From: Iamia sp038233075
GTDB lineage: Bacteria; Actinomycetota; Acidimicrobiia; Acidimicrobiales; Iamiaceae
Direction of reading: 5' to 3'
DNA length: 64,000 nucleotides
NCBI GenBank assembly: GCA_038233075.1
Contig: JBBSMQ010000015.1
Coordinates: 20,688-84,687, forward strand
The notes under the pieces: model-generated
Told to the model about the DNA's origin: nothing
The model's database searches: none
Seen by the model: only the letters and a program-made list of their open reading frames with translations
Program-made: the position numbers and the translations under genes
Part shown: positions 1 to 8,330 of the stretch, piece by piece
Layout of the letters: every line of letters starts with the position of its first letter
How positions within the stretch are numbered: position 1 is the stretch's first letter

Positions 1-32
1 CGTTCTCGTCCTCGGAGCGGAGCAGAGCGCCT

Positions 33-89
33 GGCGGGGGAGTGTGAGGGGCGTCGTCGTTCGCCGACCCCCCCGGCGGGGGAGTGTGA
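33..89. repeat. Short intergenic direct repeat pair
   Basis: The unit GGCGGGGGAGTGTGA occurs at 33-47 and again at 75-89, 42 bases apart, in the noncoding stretch left of the first gene. It is one of several short repeat pairs in intergenic spaces of this window, each with its own sequence. I see no terminator T-run or gene in bases 1-120. Confidence 0.6.
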
Positions 90-120
90 AGGGGCAGAGG
101 CTCCGCCCTGAGCTCGAAAC

Positions 121-405
121 TCACCAGCCCCCCTCGCGGTCGGCGCGGTCGGCGGCGCGGACGGCGTAGCCGAACACGATGGCGGGGGCGAGCACGATCG
201 AGCCCACCACCAGGCTGACGACGATGAGGGTCACCGCCCACGGGGCCAGGCCCACGACGAAGCCGACCACGAACACGACGATGGCCAGCCCGAACAAGCC
301 GTAGCCCACCTTCTGGCCCCGGTCGACCCACCCGGCGATCCGCCGGCGCTTCGCCACCACGGGGTCGGCCTCCGCTCCGCCGGGGCGGGAGGGGTCGTCG
401 GCCAC
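121..405 (-). CDS. Small membrane protein, unknown function
   Basis: I do not recognise a family. From a GTG at 405 the product has 94 residues: a charged N-terminus (KRRRIAGWVDRGQK) followed by two adjacent hydrophobic segments (GYGLFGLAIVVFVVGFVVG, then AVTLIVVSLVVGSIVLAPAI) and a short charged tail, so a two-pass inner-membrane protein. The frame stays open to an ATG at 561, but the extra 52 residues are rich in Pro, Arg and Cys and look non-coding. No ribosome binding site decides between the starts. It is divergent from gpgS. Confidence 0.5.
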   Translation of the reverse strand: MADDPSRPGGAEADPVVAKRRRIAGWVDRGQKVGYGLFGLAIVVFVVGFVVGLAPWAVTLIVVSLVVGSIVLAPAIVFGYAVRAADRADREGGW

Positions 406-656
406 GGCGACAGCCTGCCGGTCCGGGGCGTCGCGCCGCCACCCCGGCTGACCGTCCGGTCGCGGTGGGCAGCAGGACAGCATCGGCCGCATCGTGTGGG
501 CACGCCAGGCGGGCCGGTTGTCGGGGCCCGGTGGGGCCTCGGTGGCGTCGTGTCGGTGCACGACACGGCATCAGGTCGGCCGCCCTCTCGGCGCGCTGCG
601 CTCTGCCCGTGACGGTCCGGGCCGGCGCCCTCAGAGCGACCCGGTAGGTTGCCCCC

Positions 657-1607
657 GTGGCCAGCGATCCTGCGACCGCAACGGCCGTCGACGACGCCAT
701 CTCCCGAGCCGCGGCCCTGCGGACCTACAGCCACCAGGACTTCTCCGTCGACGATCTGGTGACCCGCAAACGGGCCCTGGGCACGACGACGTCGCTGGTA
801 CTGCCGGCCCACGACGAGGAGGCGACGGTGGCCGACGTGGTCGCCGCCTTCGTCCCGCTCCAGCGTGCCGGGTTGCTCGACGAGGTCGTCGTCCTCGATT
901 CCCTCTCGGGCGATCGCACCGCGGCGGTGGCGCAGGAGGCGGGAGCCCGCGTCGTCCACGTGTCGGAGATCCGCCCCGAGCTCCCGGCCCGGGCCGGCAA
1001 GGGCGAGGCCATGTGGAGGGGTCTGGGGGCCACCCGGGGCGACCTGGTCGCCTTCTGCGATGCCGATGTGCTCGATGCCGGGCCCCACTACGCGGTCGGC
1101 CTCCTCGGGCCCCTCCTCTCCGAACCGGAGGTCCAGCTGGTCAAGGGGTTCTACCGCCGCCCCATCGTCGGCGGTGACGGCCGGGTCGAGGAGCACGGCG
1201 GTCGGGTGACGGAGCTGACGGCGCGTCCCTTCCTCAGCCTCTACCGCCCCGAGCTGGCCCAGCTCGTCCAACCGTTGGCGGGGGAGTGGGCCGGTCGCCG
1301 GGGGATGTTGGAGTCGGTGCCCTTCCCCCTCGGCTACGGCGTCGAGATCGGCGTGCTGCTCGATGCCCACGCCGCGGTCGGGCTCGCGGGCCTGGCCCAG
1401 ACCGATCTCGGGTGCCGGACCCACCGGCACCAGTCGCAGCAGGCCCTGGGCGTGATGGCGGCCGAGGTGCTGGGCACCGCTCTGCGGCGCCTCGGGCTCG
1501 AGCCGGTCGGGCCGAGCATGCGCCAGTACTCCGTCGACACCCACCTGCCGGTCGAGACCCCGGTCGCGTTGCTCGAGCGCCCCCCGTGGGGCCTCACGCA
1601 AGACTGA
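657..1607 (+). CDS. gpgS: Glucosyl-3-phosphoglycerate synthase
   Basis: This GT81/GT2-like glycosyltransferase transfers glucose from a nucleotide sugar to 3-phosphoglycerate, the first step of glucosylglycerate and, in mycobacteria, methylglucose lipopolysaccharide synthesis. The 316-residue length fits the family. The nucleotide-binding start VLPAHDEEATV is near residue 50, the metal-binding DAD (FCDADVLD) near 140, and downstream PFPLGYGVEIG and CRTHRHQS are characteristic of GpgS. The start is GTG at 657. The gene ends exactly where the convergent FolP2-like gene ends. In Mycobacterium tuberculosis folP2 and gpgS are also neighbours, which supports both calls. Cytoplasmic. Confidence 0.9.
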   Translation: MASDPATATAVDDAISRAAALRTYSHQDFSVDDLVTRKRALGTTTSLVLPAHDEEATVADVVAAFVPLQRAGLLDEVVVLDSLSGDRTAAVAQEAGARVVHVSEIRPELPARAGKGEAMWRGLGATRGDLVAFCDADVLDAGPHYAVGLLGPLLSEPEVQLVKGFYRRPIVGGDGRVEEHGGRVTELTARPFLSLYRPELAQLVQPLAGEWAGRRGMLESVPFPLGYGVEIGVLLDAHAAVGLAGLAQTDLGCRTHRHQSQQALGVMAAEVLGTALRRLGLEPVGPSMRQYSVDTHLPVETPVALLERPPWGLTQD

Positions 1608-2387
1608 TCACTCCTCACCGCCGAGGTCGAGGGAGCCGGGATCCGCGGTGTGCGCCCGCTCGACCGCACGCACGCGATCGGGGTCGTGCGAGCGGCCGTA
1701 CTCCGGACGCTGGTCCACGATGATGTCCAGCAGCTCGGCGTGGTCCCGCGTGTCCTTCCACGGCAGCGGGATGTAGAGCGGCCGACCGAAGGAGCGCAGC
1801 CGATCGAGGTGGGAGTAGACGTGGCGTTGGTAGGCGTAGCGATCGGCCCACTCCCACCCGTCGGGTCCGAACCCGGTGCCCGGGTCGAGGATGCACCGGT
1901 CACGCAGCCCGTACCGATCGGCGACGCGCAGCCTGTCGTCGAAGAAGCTGCCCATGGCGTCGAGCGGGTCCCCCACCACGTGGGTCACCGCGCTGGGGTT
2001 GGGGCCGTTGAGGAACGGGACCACCACCAGCGGCCGGTACTCCGCCGCGACCTCCCACGAGGCCGGGTTCGACATGCCGTCGGCGGCGTTGAGCACCTTG
2101 ACCCCGAGATCCATGGCCCGCCGCATCACCTCGGGGCGCCAGGTGTCGACGCTGACGAGGTCGGCCGAGGCGACGGCCAGGTCGAGCACAGCGCCGATCC
2201 TCTCCCACTCCTCCTCGGCGTCGATCACCGAGGCGGCCTCGGTGCTGGCCTGGCCCCCGACATCGATCCCCTCGGCCCCGTCGGCGTGGAGCTGCTCGAT
2301 CTTCGCCGCCGCCTCGGGCACGCTGGTCGCGATCGAGGGTCGGTGCAGCGAGTCCGGTGAGCAGTTGACGACCCCGAAGAGGTACAC
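1608..2387 (-). CDS. Dihydropteroate synthase-like protein (FolP2 type)
   Basis: A 259-residue TIM-barrel protein of the pterin-binding family. Recognisable DHPS motifs are NCSPDSL at the N-terminus, DVGGQAS, SVDTWRPEV, the weak LNAADG and DPGTGFG. The sulfonamide-region SRK motif is replaced by PLPWKDT and the usual C-terminal RVHD is not clear, so I doubt that it makes dihydropteroate. In mycobacteria the FolP2 paralogue beside gpgS is likewise not the main folate enzyme. Its start lies 3 bases after the stop of the FGGY kinase gene, so the two are probably one transcript and may share a substrate. A second, canonical folP is expected elsewhere in the genome. Confidence 0.75.
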   Translation of the reverse strand: MYLFGVVNCSPDSLHRPSIATSVPEAAAKIEQLHADGAEGIDVGGQASTEAASVIDAEEEWERIGAVLDLAVASADLVSVDTWRPEVMRRAMDLGVKVLNAADGMSNPASWEVAAEYRPLVVVPFLNGPNPSAVTHVVGDPLDAMGSFFDDRLRVADRYGLRDRCILDPGTGFGPDGWEWADRYAYQRHVYSHLDRLRSFGRPLYIPLPWKDTRDHAELLDIIVDQRPEYGRSHDPDRVRAVERAHTADPGSLDLGGEE

Positions 2388-2390
2388 GGG

Positions 2391-3929
2391 TTAGCCGTTG
2401 AGTCCGGCGTGGATGTCCTTGGTCGCCTTGTAGGTGGCGAGGAACGCGGCGTAGAGCTGGTCGTAGGTGCCCTGGGTGCTGCGGTCCGGGGTGAACTCCC
2501 GATCGACGGCCACCAGACCGTCGATGTCCTCCGGGGCCAGCCGGCCCAGCGCCACCGCCGCCACCAGTGCCGCGCCCCGGGCCCCGGCGTGGTGGTAGCC
2601 CTCGACCCGCCGAAGGGGGCGGTCCATCACGTCGGCGTGGATCTGGCACCACAGATCGGAGTGAGCACCGCCACCGATCACCGCGATGGGTCCCAACGGT
2701 GACTTGGTGAAGCCCTCGACCACCTCCAGCAGCCACCGGCTGTTGTAGGCGACGCCCTCGAGGATCGAGCGCAGCAGGTCGGCCCGGTCGTGACCGAGGC
2801 CCAGGTTCGTCCACCCGCCCCGGACCGTGTGGTCGTCGACCGGGGTCCGTTCGCCGTTGAGCCAGGGCAGGTAGATGAGCCCGTGGCTGCCCGGTGGCGC
2901 GGTGGCGGCCACCTCGTTGAGCTCGTCGAGGTCCGCCACCAGGCGGAGCTGGTCGCGGGCGTGGAGGAGGCAGGCCCCGGCGGACTCGTGCTCGTTGGCG
3001 AGGAAGTACTTGCCGGGCAGGGCGGAGGGGAAGGCGGCCATGTTGTGGCGGAGGTCGGTGCGCTTCTCGGGCAGGTGGAAGCTGAGCCACGACGAGGTGC
3101 CCAGGTACAGGTGGGGCTCGTGGTCGCGCACCGCACCGCAGCCGACCACGGCGGCGTGGACGTCGCCCATCGCCGTGGTCACCGGCAGGCCGGCCGCCAG
3201 CCCCCACTCGTCGGCCACGTCGGCCAGCAGCGCGCCCACCACCGAGGCCGAGGGGACCAGCGGCGCCAGCTTGGCCTTGTCGACACCCGTCCACGCCAGC
3301 AGCTGCGGGTCGTAGTGGATGTCGTCGCGGTCGCGGTTGTCGGTCAGCCAGTGCAGCATGGCGCAGTCGTGGGAGGTCACGGCCCGACCGGTGAGGCGCA
3401 GGTTGAGGTAGTCGGCCGGCTCCAGGAGCCGTTCGGCCCCGTCGTAGACCTCGGGGCGTTGGTCCTTGAGCCAGAGGATGTGGGCCAGAGAGTCCTTGCC
3501 CGAGTGGCTGGGGGCGCCGCCGGTGAGCTGGATCCAGCGGGCCAGGCGGCGTGGGTCGTAGCCCATCACGTTCACCCGTCCGCCGACGGCCCGCGCCACC
3601 TGGGGCGCACCCCGACTGTCCATCCACATGATCGCGTTGCCGATGGCGTGGCCCTCGTGGTCGACGGCCACCGTCCCGCTCCAGTGGCAGGTCACCCCCA
3701 CCGCGATGAGCGACCGGGCCTCGGCGGGGGCGGAGGCCACCAGGCGGGTCACCGCCGCGGTGATGGCCCGCCACCAGTCGTCCGGGTCCTGCTCGACGCC
3801 GTCGGGCGGCTCCAGGATCAGCCGGGTGGTCTCCACCTGGTGGGCCACGATGCGCCCCCGCAGGTCCACGAAGGCCGCCTTGGGGCCGCCCGTACCCAGG
3901 TCGATGGCGAGGATGTGCGGATCGGTCAC
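2391..3929 (-). CDS. FGGY-family carbohydrate kinase (xylulokinase-like)
   Basis: An ATP-dependent sugar kinase of about 512 residues. The phosphate-binding motif ILAIDLGTGGPKAAF opens the protein, the FGGY N-domain follows (MWMDSRG, CAMLHWL), and the C-domain has LYLGTSSW, YLPWLNGERTP and AVIGGGAHSDLWCQI. I chose the GTG at 3929 because GGGGAGAC precedes it; an in-frame ATG upstream at 3977 adds residues unlike a kinase N-terminus. The substrate cannot be read from sequence; the closest match is the xylulokinase branch. It heads a two-gene operon with the FolP2-like gene 3 bases downstream. Confidence 0.85.
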   Translation of the reverse strand: MTDPHILAIDLGTGGPKAAFVDLRGRIVAHQVETTRLILEPPDGVEQDPDDWWRAITAAVTRLVASAPAEARSLIAVGVTCHWSGTVAVDHEGHAIGNAIMWMDSRGAPQVARAVGGRVNVMGYDPRRLARWIQLTGGAPSHSGKDSLAHILWLKDQRPEVYDGAERLLEPADYLNLRLTGRAVTSHDCAMLHWLTDNRDRDDIHYDPQLLAWTGVDKAKLAPLVPSASVVGALLADVADEWGLAAGLPVTTAMGDVHAAVVGCGAVRDHEPHLYLGTSSWLSFHLPEKRTDLRHNMAAFPSALPGKYFLANEHESAGACLLHARDQLRLVADLDELNEVAATAPPGSHGLIYLPWLNGERTPVDDHTVRGGWTNLGLGHDRADLLRSILEGVAYNSRWLLEVVEGFTKSPLGPIAVIGGGAHSDLWCQIHADVMDRPLRRVEGYHHAGARGAALVAAVALGRLAPEDIDGLVAVDREFTPDRSTQGTYDQLYAAFLATYKATKDIHAGLNG

Positions 3930-4048
3930 GGCGTCTCCCCGGGCTCGCTCTGGCCCGGCGACCCTAACGGGATCCACCGTCCCGGCCTGCGGGTGTCAGC
4001 CGCTGTTGGCCCGGGTCGACACGTTGGGGAGCGGTAGGGTCCGCGCTC

Positions 4049-4846
4049 GTGGAGTCACCGTCACCGGACATCCGCGTCGAGGTGACCGACGGCGTCGCCC
4101 GGCTGACCATCGAACGTCCCGAGGTGCGCAACGCCCTCTCCTGGGATGCCATCGGCGCCCTGCGCGCCGTCGTGGCCCAGGCTCGGACGGACCCGTCGGT
4201 GCGCGTGCTGGTGCTGACCGGCGCCGGCGACCGCGCCTTCTGCTCCGGCGCCGACCTCGGCGGCATGGCGACGGGGGCCGAGGATCCGGCGTCGGCCCAC
4301 GATGCCCGGGGCGAGCTGGCCCGGCTGTTCACCGACCTGTGGGCGCTGGGCAAGCCCACCATCGCCCGGGTCCGGGGGTACGCGCTGGCCGGGGGCTTCG
4401 GGCTGGCGCTGGCCTGCGATCTGGTGGTGGCGGCCGATGACGCCACCTTCGCCACGCCCGAGGTGGACGTCGGGCTGTGGCCCCACATGATCACCGTCCC
4501 GCTGGTGCGGTCCATGCCCCCCAAGCGCGCCCTGGAGCTGATGATGACCGGCCGCCGGGTGGATGCGGCCGAGGCCGAGCGCATCGGCTTCGTCACCAAC
4601 GTGGTCCCCGTCGACGGCCTCGACGCCGCCGTCGACGCGCTGGCCCAGGACCTGGCGACCAAGTCGCCGACCGCCCTGCGCCTCGGCCGCGACGCCTTCT
4701 ACGCCACCTGGGACATGGCCGCGGCCGAGGCCCTCGCGGCGCTCCACCCCCTGCTGACGGTCACCGCCTCCACCGCCGACGCGGCCGAGGGCCTGGCCGC
4801 CTTCCGCGAGAAGCGTCCGCCGCGCTGGTCCCACGGCGAGGAGTGA
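4049..4846 (+). CDS. Enoyl-CoA hydratase/isomerase family protein
   Basis: A 265-residue crotonase-fold protein that should bind an acyl-CoA. The oxyanion-hole signature CSGADLGGM is near residue 70 and GYALAGGFGLALACD near 110. The first catalytic glutamate of true hydratases (GGGxEL) is glycine here, while the second (ATPEVDVG) is kept, so it may be an isomerase or another crotonase activity rather than a standard hydratase. The start is GTG at 4049. It stands alone, divergent from the kinase operon, with a second more divergent crotonase gene 1.5 kb downstream. Confidence 0.85.
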   Translation: MESPSPDIRVEVTDGVARLTIERPEVRNALSWDAIGALRAVVAQARTDPSVRVLVLTGAGDRAFCSGADLGGMATGAEDPASAHDARGELARLFTDLWALGKPTIARVRGYALAGGFGLALACDLVVAADDATFATPEVDVGLWPHMITVPLVRSMPPKRALELMMTGRRVDAAEAERIGFVTNVVPVDGLDAAVDALAQDLATKSPTALRLGRDAFYATWDMAAAEALAALHPLLTVTASTADAAEGLAAFREKRPPRWSHGEE

Positions 4847-4996
4847 CGGCGGCGGCCCGGTCGGGCTCCAGCCCGCCATCGCACCACGCGCTCTGGATGC
4901 GCGGCCCGCCGGTGCTGGGCCGCGACGGGCGCGGGCGCGCGCCGCGATGGAGGTCGCCATCCCTCCAATCGGGACAGGTCGTGCCGATGGTGCGGC

Positions 4997-6202
4997 GTGA
5001 CCTCTCAGGAACGAGAGCCGGCCGACTCCTCGCGCCCCTCCGCAGTCAGGCTCGACGGACGGGCGCCGGAGGTGACCCCGGCCCCCCGGCCTCCCGCTCG
5101 CGGCCCGGAGCCGAGCTCGGTCATGCCTCCGGTCCCCATGCCCGCCAGCGCCGCCTCGGACTCCATCGCGGCTGCCCCCGTCGTCCCGGCCGCTCGATCC
5201 ACCGAGTCGACTCGCCCCGGGTCCGACGCGGCGAGGGCCCCGGCCGACGCCGCGCTCTCGACGGACGAGATCGTCCCGAGCGGCGGCGGCGATGGCACGT
5301 GGCCGGCGGAGGCTCCGTCACCACCCGGCCAGGGTCCGGGCGCCGCGGCGCGCCCGACCGAGGCTGCTCTCGCAGGCGCCGCATCCTTCGACCTGGACGC
5401 GATCCGGGGGGTCACCGCCGGCCCACTGGAGGAGGAGGTCTCGGATGCCCCGGCGCGCGCCTCGGCCAGGCGGGGTGCCACCGAGGACGGGTCCGACCTG
5501 TGGTCTCCCGAAGGCGCCGGAGAGGGCGCGGTGTCGGTCCCCGCTGCCGCCGCTGATGAGGGGGCCACAGCCACCGTCGCCGAGGCCCGGGCGGATCTCG
5601 TCATCCCTCCGCAACCTCCCTTCGTGGCTGTCGACCGCGACTCGTGGCGGGTCAACCTGCCCAGCGCGCTGTTGCGCACGGTGACCATCGGTGTCGAACC
5701 CGACGCCCTCACCCTGGCCGGCCAGAGGGTCCCGTTCGACCAGATCGAGCAGGTGCGCTTCAAGGTCGAGGTCGGCGATGCCATCCTGCGCCGGGCTGCG
5801 TCGGCCCGCATGACCGTGCACCTGATCACCGCCGACGGGTCCTCGACGCGGGTGGCGGCGCGGAACGCGGCGTCCGCTCGGCGAGCCGAGGCCATCGTGC
5901 GCATCTTCGACCACCTCTGGCACCTCCTCGGCGCCGCTGCCGGCGACCGCCGTCGGGCCGACCTCGTCCGCCGCATCAGTCGGGGCGGCGAGGTGCGGGT
6001 GGGGGCCCTGCGCCTGACGGCCATCGGCATCGCCTGGAAGCGCAACGTCATCGTGCCCTGGAGCGGCGTCGCCGACCCTGAGGTGGGGGACCTCTCGGTC
6101 GTGGTCCCGGCCGAGGGCGCGCCGATGACGGTGGCGATGGCCGACGACGACGCCTACCTGCTCCCGAGGCTCATCCCGACCCTTCGCCAGCGCCACGCCT
6201 GA
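4997..6202 (+). CDS. Hypothetical protein with disordered N-terminus and PH-like C-terminal region
   Basis: No family recognised with confidence. The 401-residue product starts at GTG 4997. Residues 1 to about 200 are Ala/Pro/Ser-rich low-complexity sequence, almost certainly disordered. Residues about 205-400 form an ordered alpha/beta part with two similar halves (SALLRTVTIGVEPDALTL and GGEVRVGALRLTAIGIAWKR), suggesting two PH-like subdomains that follow the cue of a membrane- or peptide-binding adaptor. There is no signal peptide or membrane segment. It sits between two crotonase genes without obvious functional coupling. Confidence 0.6.
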   Translation: MTSQEREPADSSRPSAVRLDGRAPEVTPAPRPPARGPEPSSVMPPVPMPASAASDSIAAAPVVPAARSTESTRPGSDAARAPADAALSTDEIVPSGGGDGTWPAEAPSPPGQGPGAAARPTEAALAGAASFDLDAIRGVTAGPLEEEVSDAPARASARRGATEDGSDLWSPEGAGEGAVSVPAAAADEGATATVAEARADLVIPPQPPFVAVDRDSWRVNLPSALLRTVTIGVEPDALTLAGQRVPFDQIEQVRFKVEVGDAILRRAASARMTVHLITADGSSTRVAARNAASARRAEAIVRIFDHLWHLLGAAAGDRRRADLVRRISRGGEVRVGALRLTAIGIAWKRNVIVPWSGVADPEVGDLSVVVPAEGAPMTVAMADDDAYLLPRLIPTLRQRHA

Positions 6203-6316
6203 CCACGGCTGGCTCGCACCCTGCGAGGGTGACGCTCCCGGAGGAGCGGAGCGGGCGCGCGAGGGCCCTGGGCTCATCGGGCGGCGGACTCGTCGGCCCG
6301 CAGTACGGTCCGGTCC

Positions 6317-7048
6317 GTGTCTGTCCACGTCGTCCTCCTCGGCGAGGCGGTGCGCGGCCTCACCATCGACCGGCCCGAGCGTCGCAACGCCCTCGACGCC
6401 GCCCACGTGGAGGCCCTGCGCGATGCGGTCACGGATGCGCCCGACAGCACCCGGGCCCTGGTCCTGCGCGGGGTCGAGGGGACCTTCTGCGCCGGAGCCG
6501 ACCTCAAGGGCATCGAGGGGCCCGAGTTCGCCACCCTGCTCCGGGGGCTGCTCCACGCCCTCCGCGACGCCCCCTTCCCGTGCCTGGCGGCGCTCGAGGG
6601 TGCGGTCCTGGGTGCGGGGGCGCAGCTGGCGATCTCCTGCGACCTGCGCACCACCACCCCCGACGCCACCCTCGGCATCCCCGCCGCCCGGCTCGGTCTC
6701 ATGGTCGACCCGTGGACGGTCCAGCGCCTGGTGTCCATCGCCGGCCAGGGCGTGGCCCGCACCATGCTCCTGGCCGCCGACCCCATCTCGGGGGAGGACG
6801 CCCATCGCCTGGGCCTGGCCCAGCGGCTGGGGTCGGCGGAGGAGGCGGAGGCCTGGGCGGCGGACATCGCGGCCAAGGCCCCGCTCACCATCGCCGGCCA
6901 CAAGCTGATCCTCAACGCCCTCGACGGTGTTCCCCCTGACGATCCTGCCGTCACCGCCGCCTTCGAGCGGGCCTGGGCCAGCGAGGACCTGATCGAGGGC
7001 AAGGCTGCCTTCGCCGAACGCCGGGTCCCCACCTTCCGCGGCCGCTGA
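6317..7048 (+). CDS. Crotonase-family protein lacking both catalytic glutamates
   Basis: A 243-residue enoyl-CoA hydratase/isomerase homologue. The acyl-CoA binding loop FCAGADLKGI near residue 58 is intact. At the two positions where hydratases carry Glu the sequence reads LGAGAQLA and LGIPAARLG, so neither acid is present. The C-terminal helix (EDLIEGKAAFAERR) is typical. This could be an acyl-CoA binding protein or a crotonase with different chemistry. Start GTG at 6317. It converges with the sortase gene. Confidence 0.8.
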   Translation: MSVHVVLLGEAVRGLTIDRPERRNALDAAHVEALRDAVTDAPDSTRALVLRGVEGTFCAGADLKGIEGPEFATLLRGLLHALRDAPFPCLAALEGAVLGAGAQLAISCDLRTTTPDATLGIPAARLGLMVDPWTVQRLVSIAGQGVARTMLLAADPISGEDAHRLGLAQRLGSAEEAEAWAADIAAKAPLTIAGHKLILNALDGVPPDDPAVTAAFERAWASEDLIEGKAAFAERRVPTFRGR

Positions 7049-7096
7049 CCGTCCGCGAGCCCCGGACCCCCGGACCGTTGGGCGGGGTTGGGGGGG

Positions 7097-8176
7097 TCAG
7101 CCGATGCCGACGGTGCGGACGAAGCCCTCGAAGCTGAAGCTCTCGAAGAACAGGTAGAGGACCAGCAGGCACACCGGGGTGCCCAGCAGGTAAGGCAGGA
7201 ACCGCGGGAAGCGACGGGTGCGGTGGCCGACGTAGGCGAGGAGTCGCACCAGGCCCCAGAGTGCCATGCACACCAGACCCCACCAGGCGCCCGGGAAGGT
7301 GAGGGCGGGTTCGGTGGCGAAGACGTCGATGGTGTCGCGATCGCCGCCGCCCCGGCTGGCGTCGAGGGCTACCGCCGCGGCCTCGTCCTGGCCGGCCAGC
7401 TTCTCCACTGGGTTGCCGACCAGGCGGGCCGAGATGATGATCCGCTCGCGGGCCGAGAACTCGGGGTGGCAGGCGGTGAGGGTGAGGCGGTCGTCGCCCT
7501 TGTCCTCGAGGACCGAGACGTCGTCGGGCGAGACGATCTCGGTGCCGGTCACCTCGTAGGTGAACTCCCCCTGCAGTGTGGCGAAGAGGATCTGGTCTCC
7601 GGGCACGAGGTCGTCGACGTCCTTCAGCGGAGCGCCGTAGGTGGTCCGGTGGCCGGCGATGGCGGCGTTGCCGGCCTGGCCGGGGAGGGGGGTGCCCGGG
7701 TAGTGGGCCGAGCCCCGCTTGAGCTGGTCGGTGCCCGTCCCCTCGACGGTCCACTGCTCGCTGTTGAGCCCGATGGCTGGGATCTGGTAGCTGCCCACCA
7801 CCTCGCCCAACGCCGGCGGCGGCAATGTCGGCGCGACCTGGGGCGACGCCGTCGTCGGTGGTGCCTCGGGCGTCGGGGCTGTGGTGGTGGGGGCCGGCTC
7901 CGAGGCGGTGGGGGTTGGGTCATGGGCCGTCTCCGTCTCCAGCGCCTCGTACTCGTTGGCCAGCTCGTCCTGCGAGCGGGCGGTCTGGATGTTGGTCCCC
8001 CACAGCTGGTAGCCGACGAGCAACAGCACGACCACGCCGGTGGTGATCATCAGGCGACCGACCGCTCCCACCACCCTCGCCACGCGGTGGCGCGACCCGG
8101 TCGGGCCGAGCCGGGAGGCGTCGCCGCCAGGGCCCCGCGACGAGGCCCCGGCCACCTCGGAGTCGGACGTCAGCAC
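7097..8176 (-). CDS. Class E sortase
   Basis: A membrane-anchored cysteine transpeptidase that should attach LAxTG/LPxTG proteins to the cell wall. The 359 residues comprise a basic cytoplasmic N-terminus, a transmembrane helix near 45-60 (GVVVLLLVGYQLWG), a Thr/Pro linker, and the sortase barrel with catalytic His in IAGHRTTYG, catalytic Cys in LTLTACHPEFSA and Arg in ERIIISAR. Two further membrane helices at the C-terminus (AWWGLVCMALWGLVRLL and YLLGTPVCLLVLYLFFES) are an addition to the minimal enzyme. No LPxTG substrate gene lies nearby. Confidence 0.88.
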   Translation of the reverse strand: MLTSDSEVAGASSRGPGGDASRLGPTGSRHRVARVVGAVGRLMITTGVVVLLLVGYQLWGTNIQTARSQDELANEYEALETETAHDPTPTASEPAPTTTAPTPEAPPTTASPQVAPTLPPPALGEVVGSYQIPAIGLNSEQWTVEGTGTDQLKRGSAHYPGTPLPGQAGNAAIAGHRTTYGAPLKDVDDLVPGDQILFATLQGEFTYEVTGTEIVSPDDVSVLEDKGDDRLTLTACHPEFSARERIIISARLVGNPVEKLAGQDEAAAVALDASRGGGDRDTIDVFATEPALTFPGAWWGLVCMALWGLVRLLAYVGHRTRRFPRFLPYLLGTPVCLLVLYLFFESFSFEGFVRTVGIG

Positions 8177-8330
8177 CCCGGGATCCTAAGGGTCTGAGCG
8201 GATGGGACCGGGTCGCGCCTGAGATTTCTCCTCGGCTGCGCCGAGGTGTGGGCCCGTGCTTGCTGGGTCGCCTCGCCTATCGGCTCGGCTCCTAAGCCAG
8301 CACGGGCCTCCGGTAGCCTGCGGCCCTCGC

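Noticed and set aside
1900..3774. 624-residue open frame on the minus strand overlapping the FGGY kinase
   Set aside because: Arg/Gly/Pro-rich shadow of the kinase in another frame; no start signal or family motif.
7097..8176. Sortase substrate genes with LPxTG/LAxTG nearby
   Set aside because: I looked for a C-terminal sorting signal followed by a hydrophobic helix and basic tail in neighbouring genes and found none.
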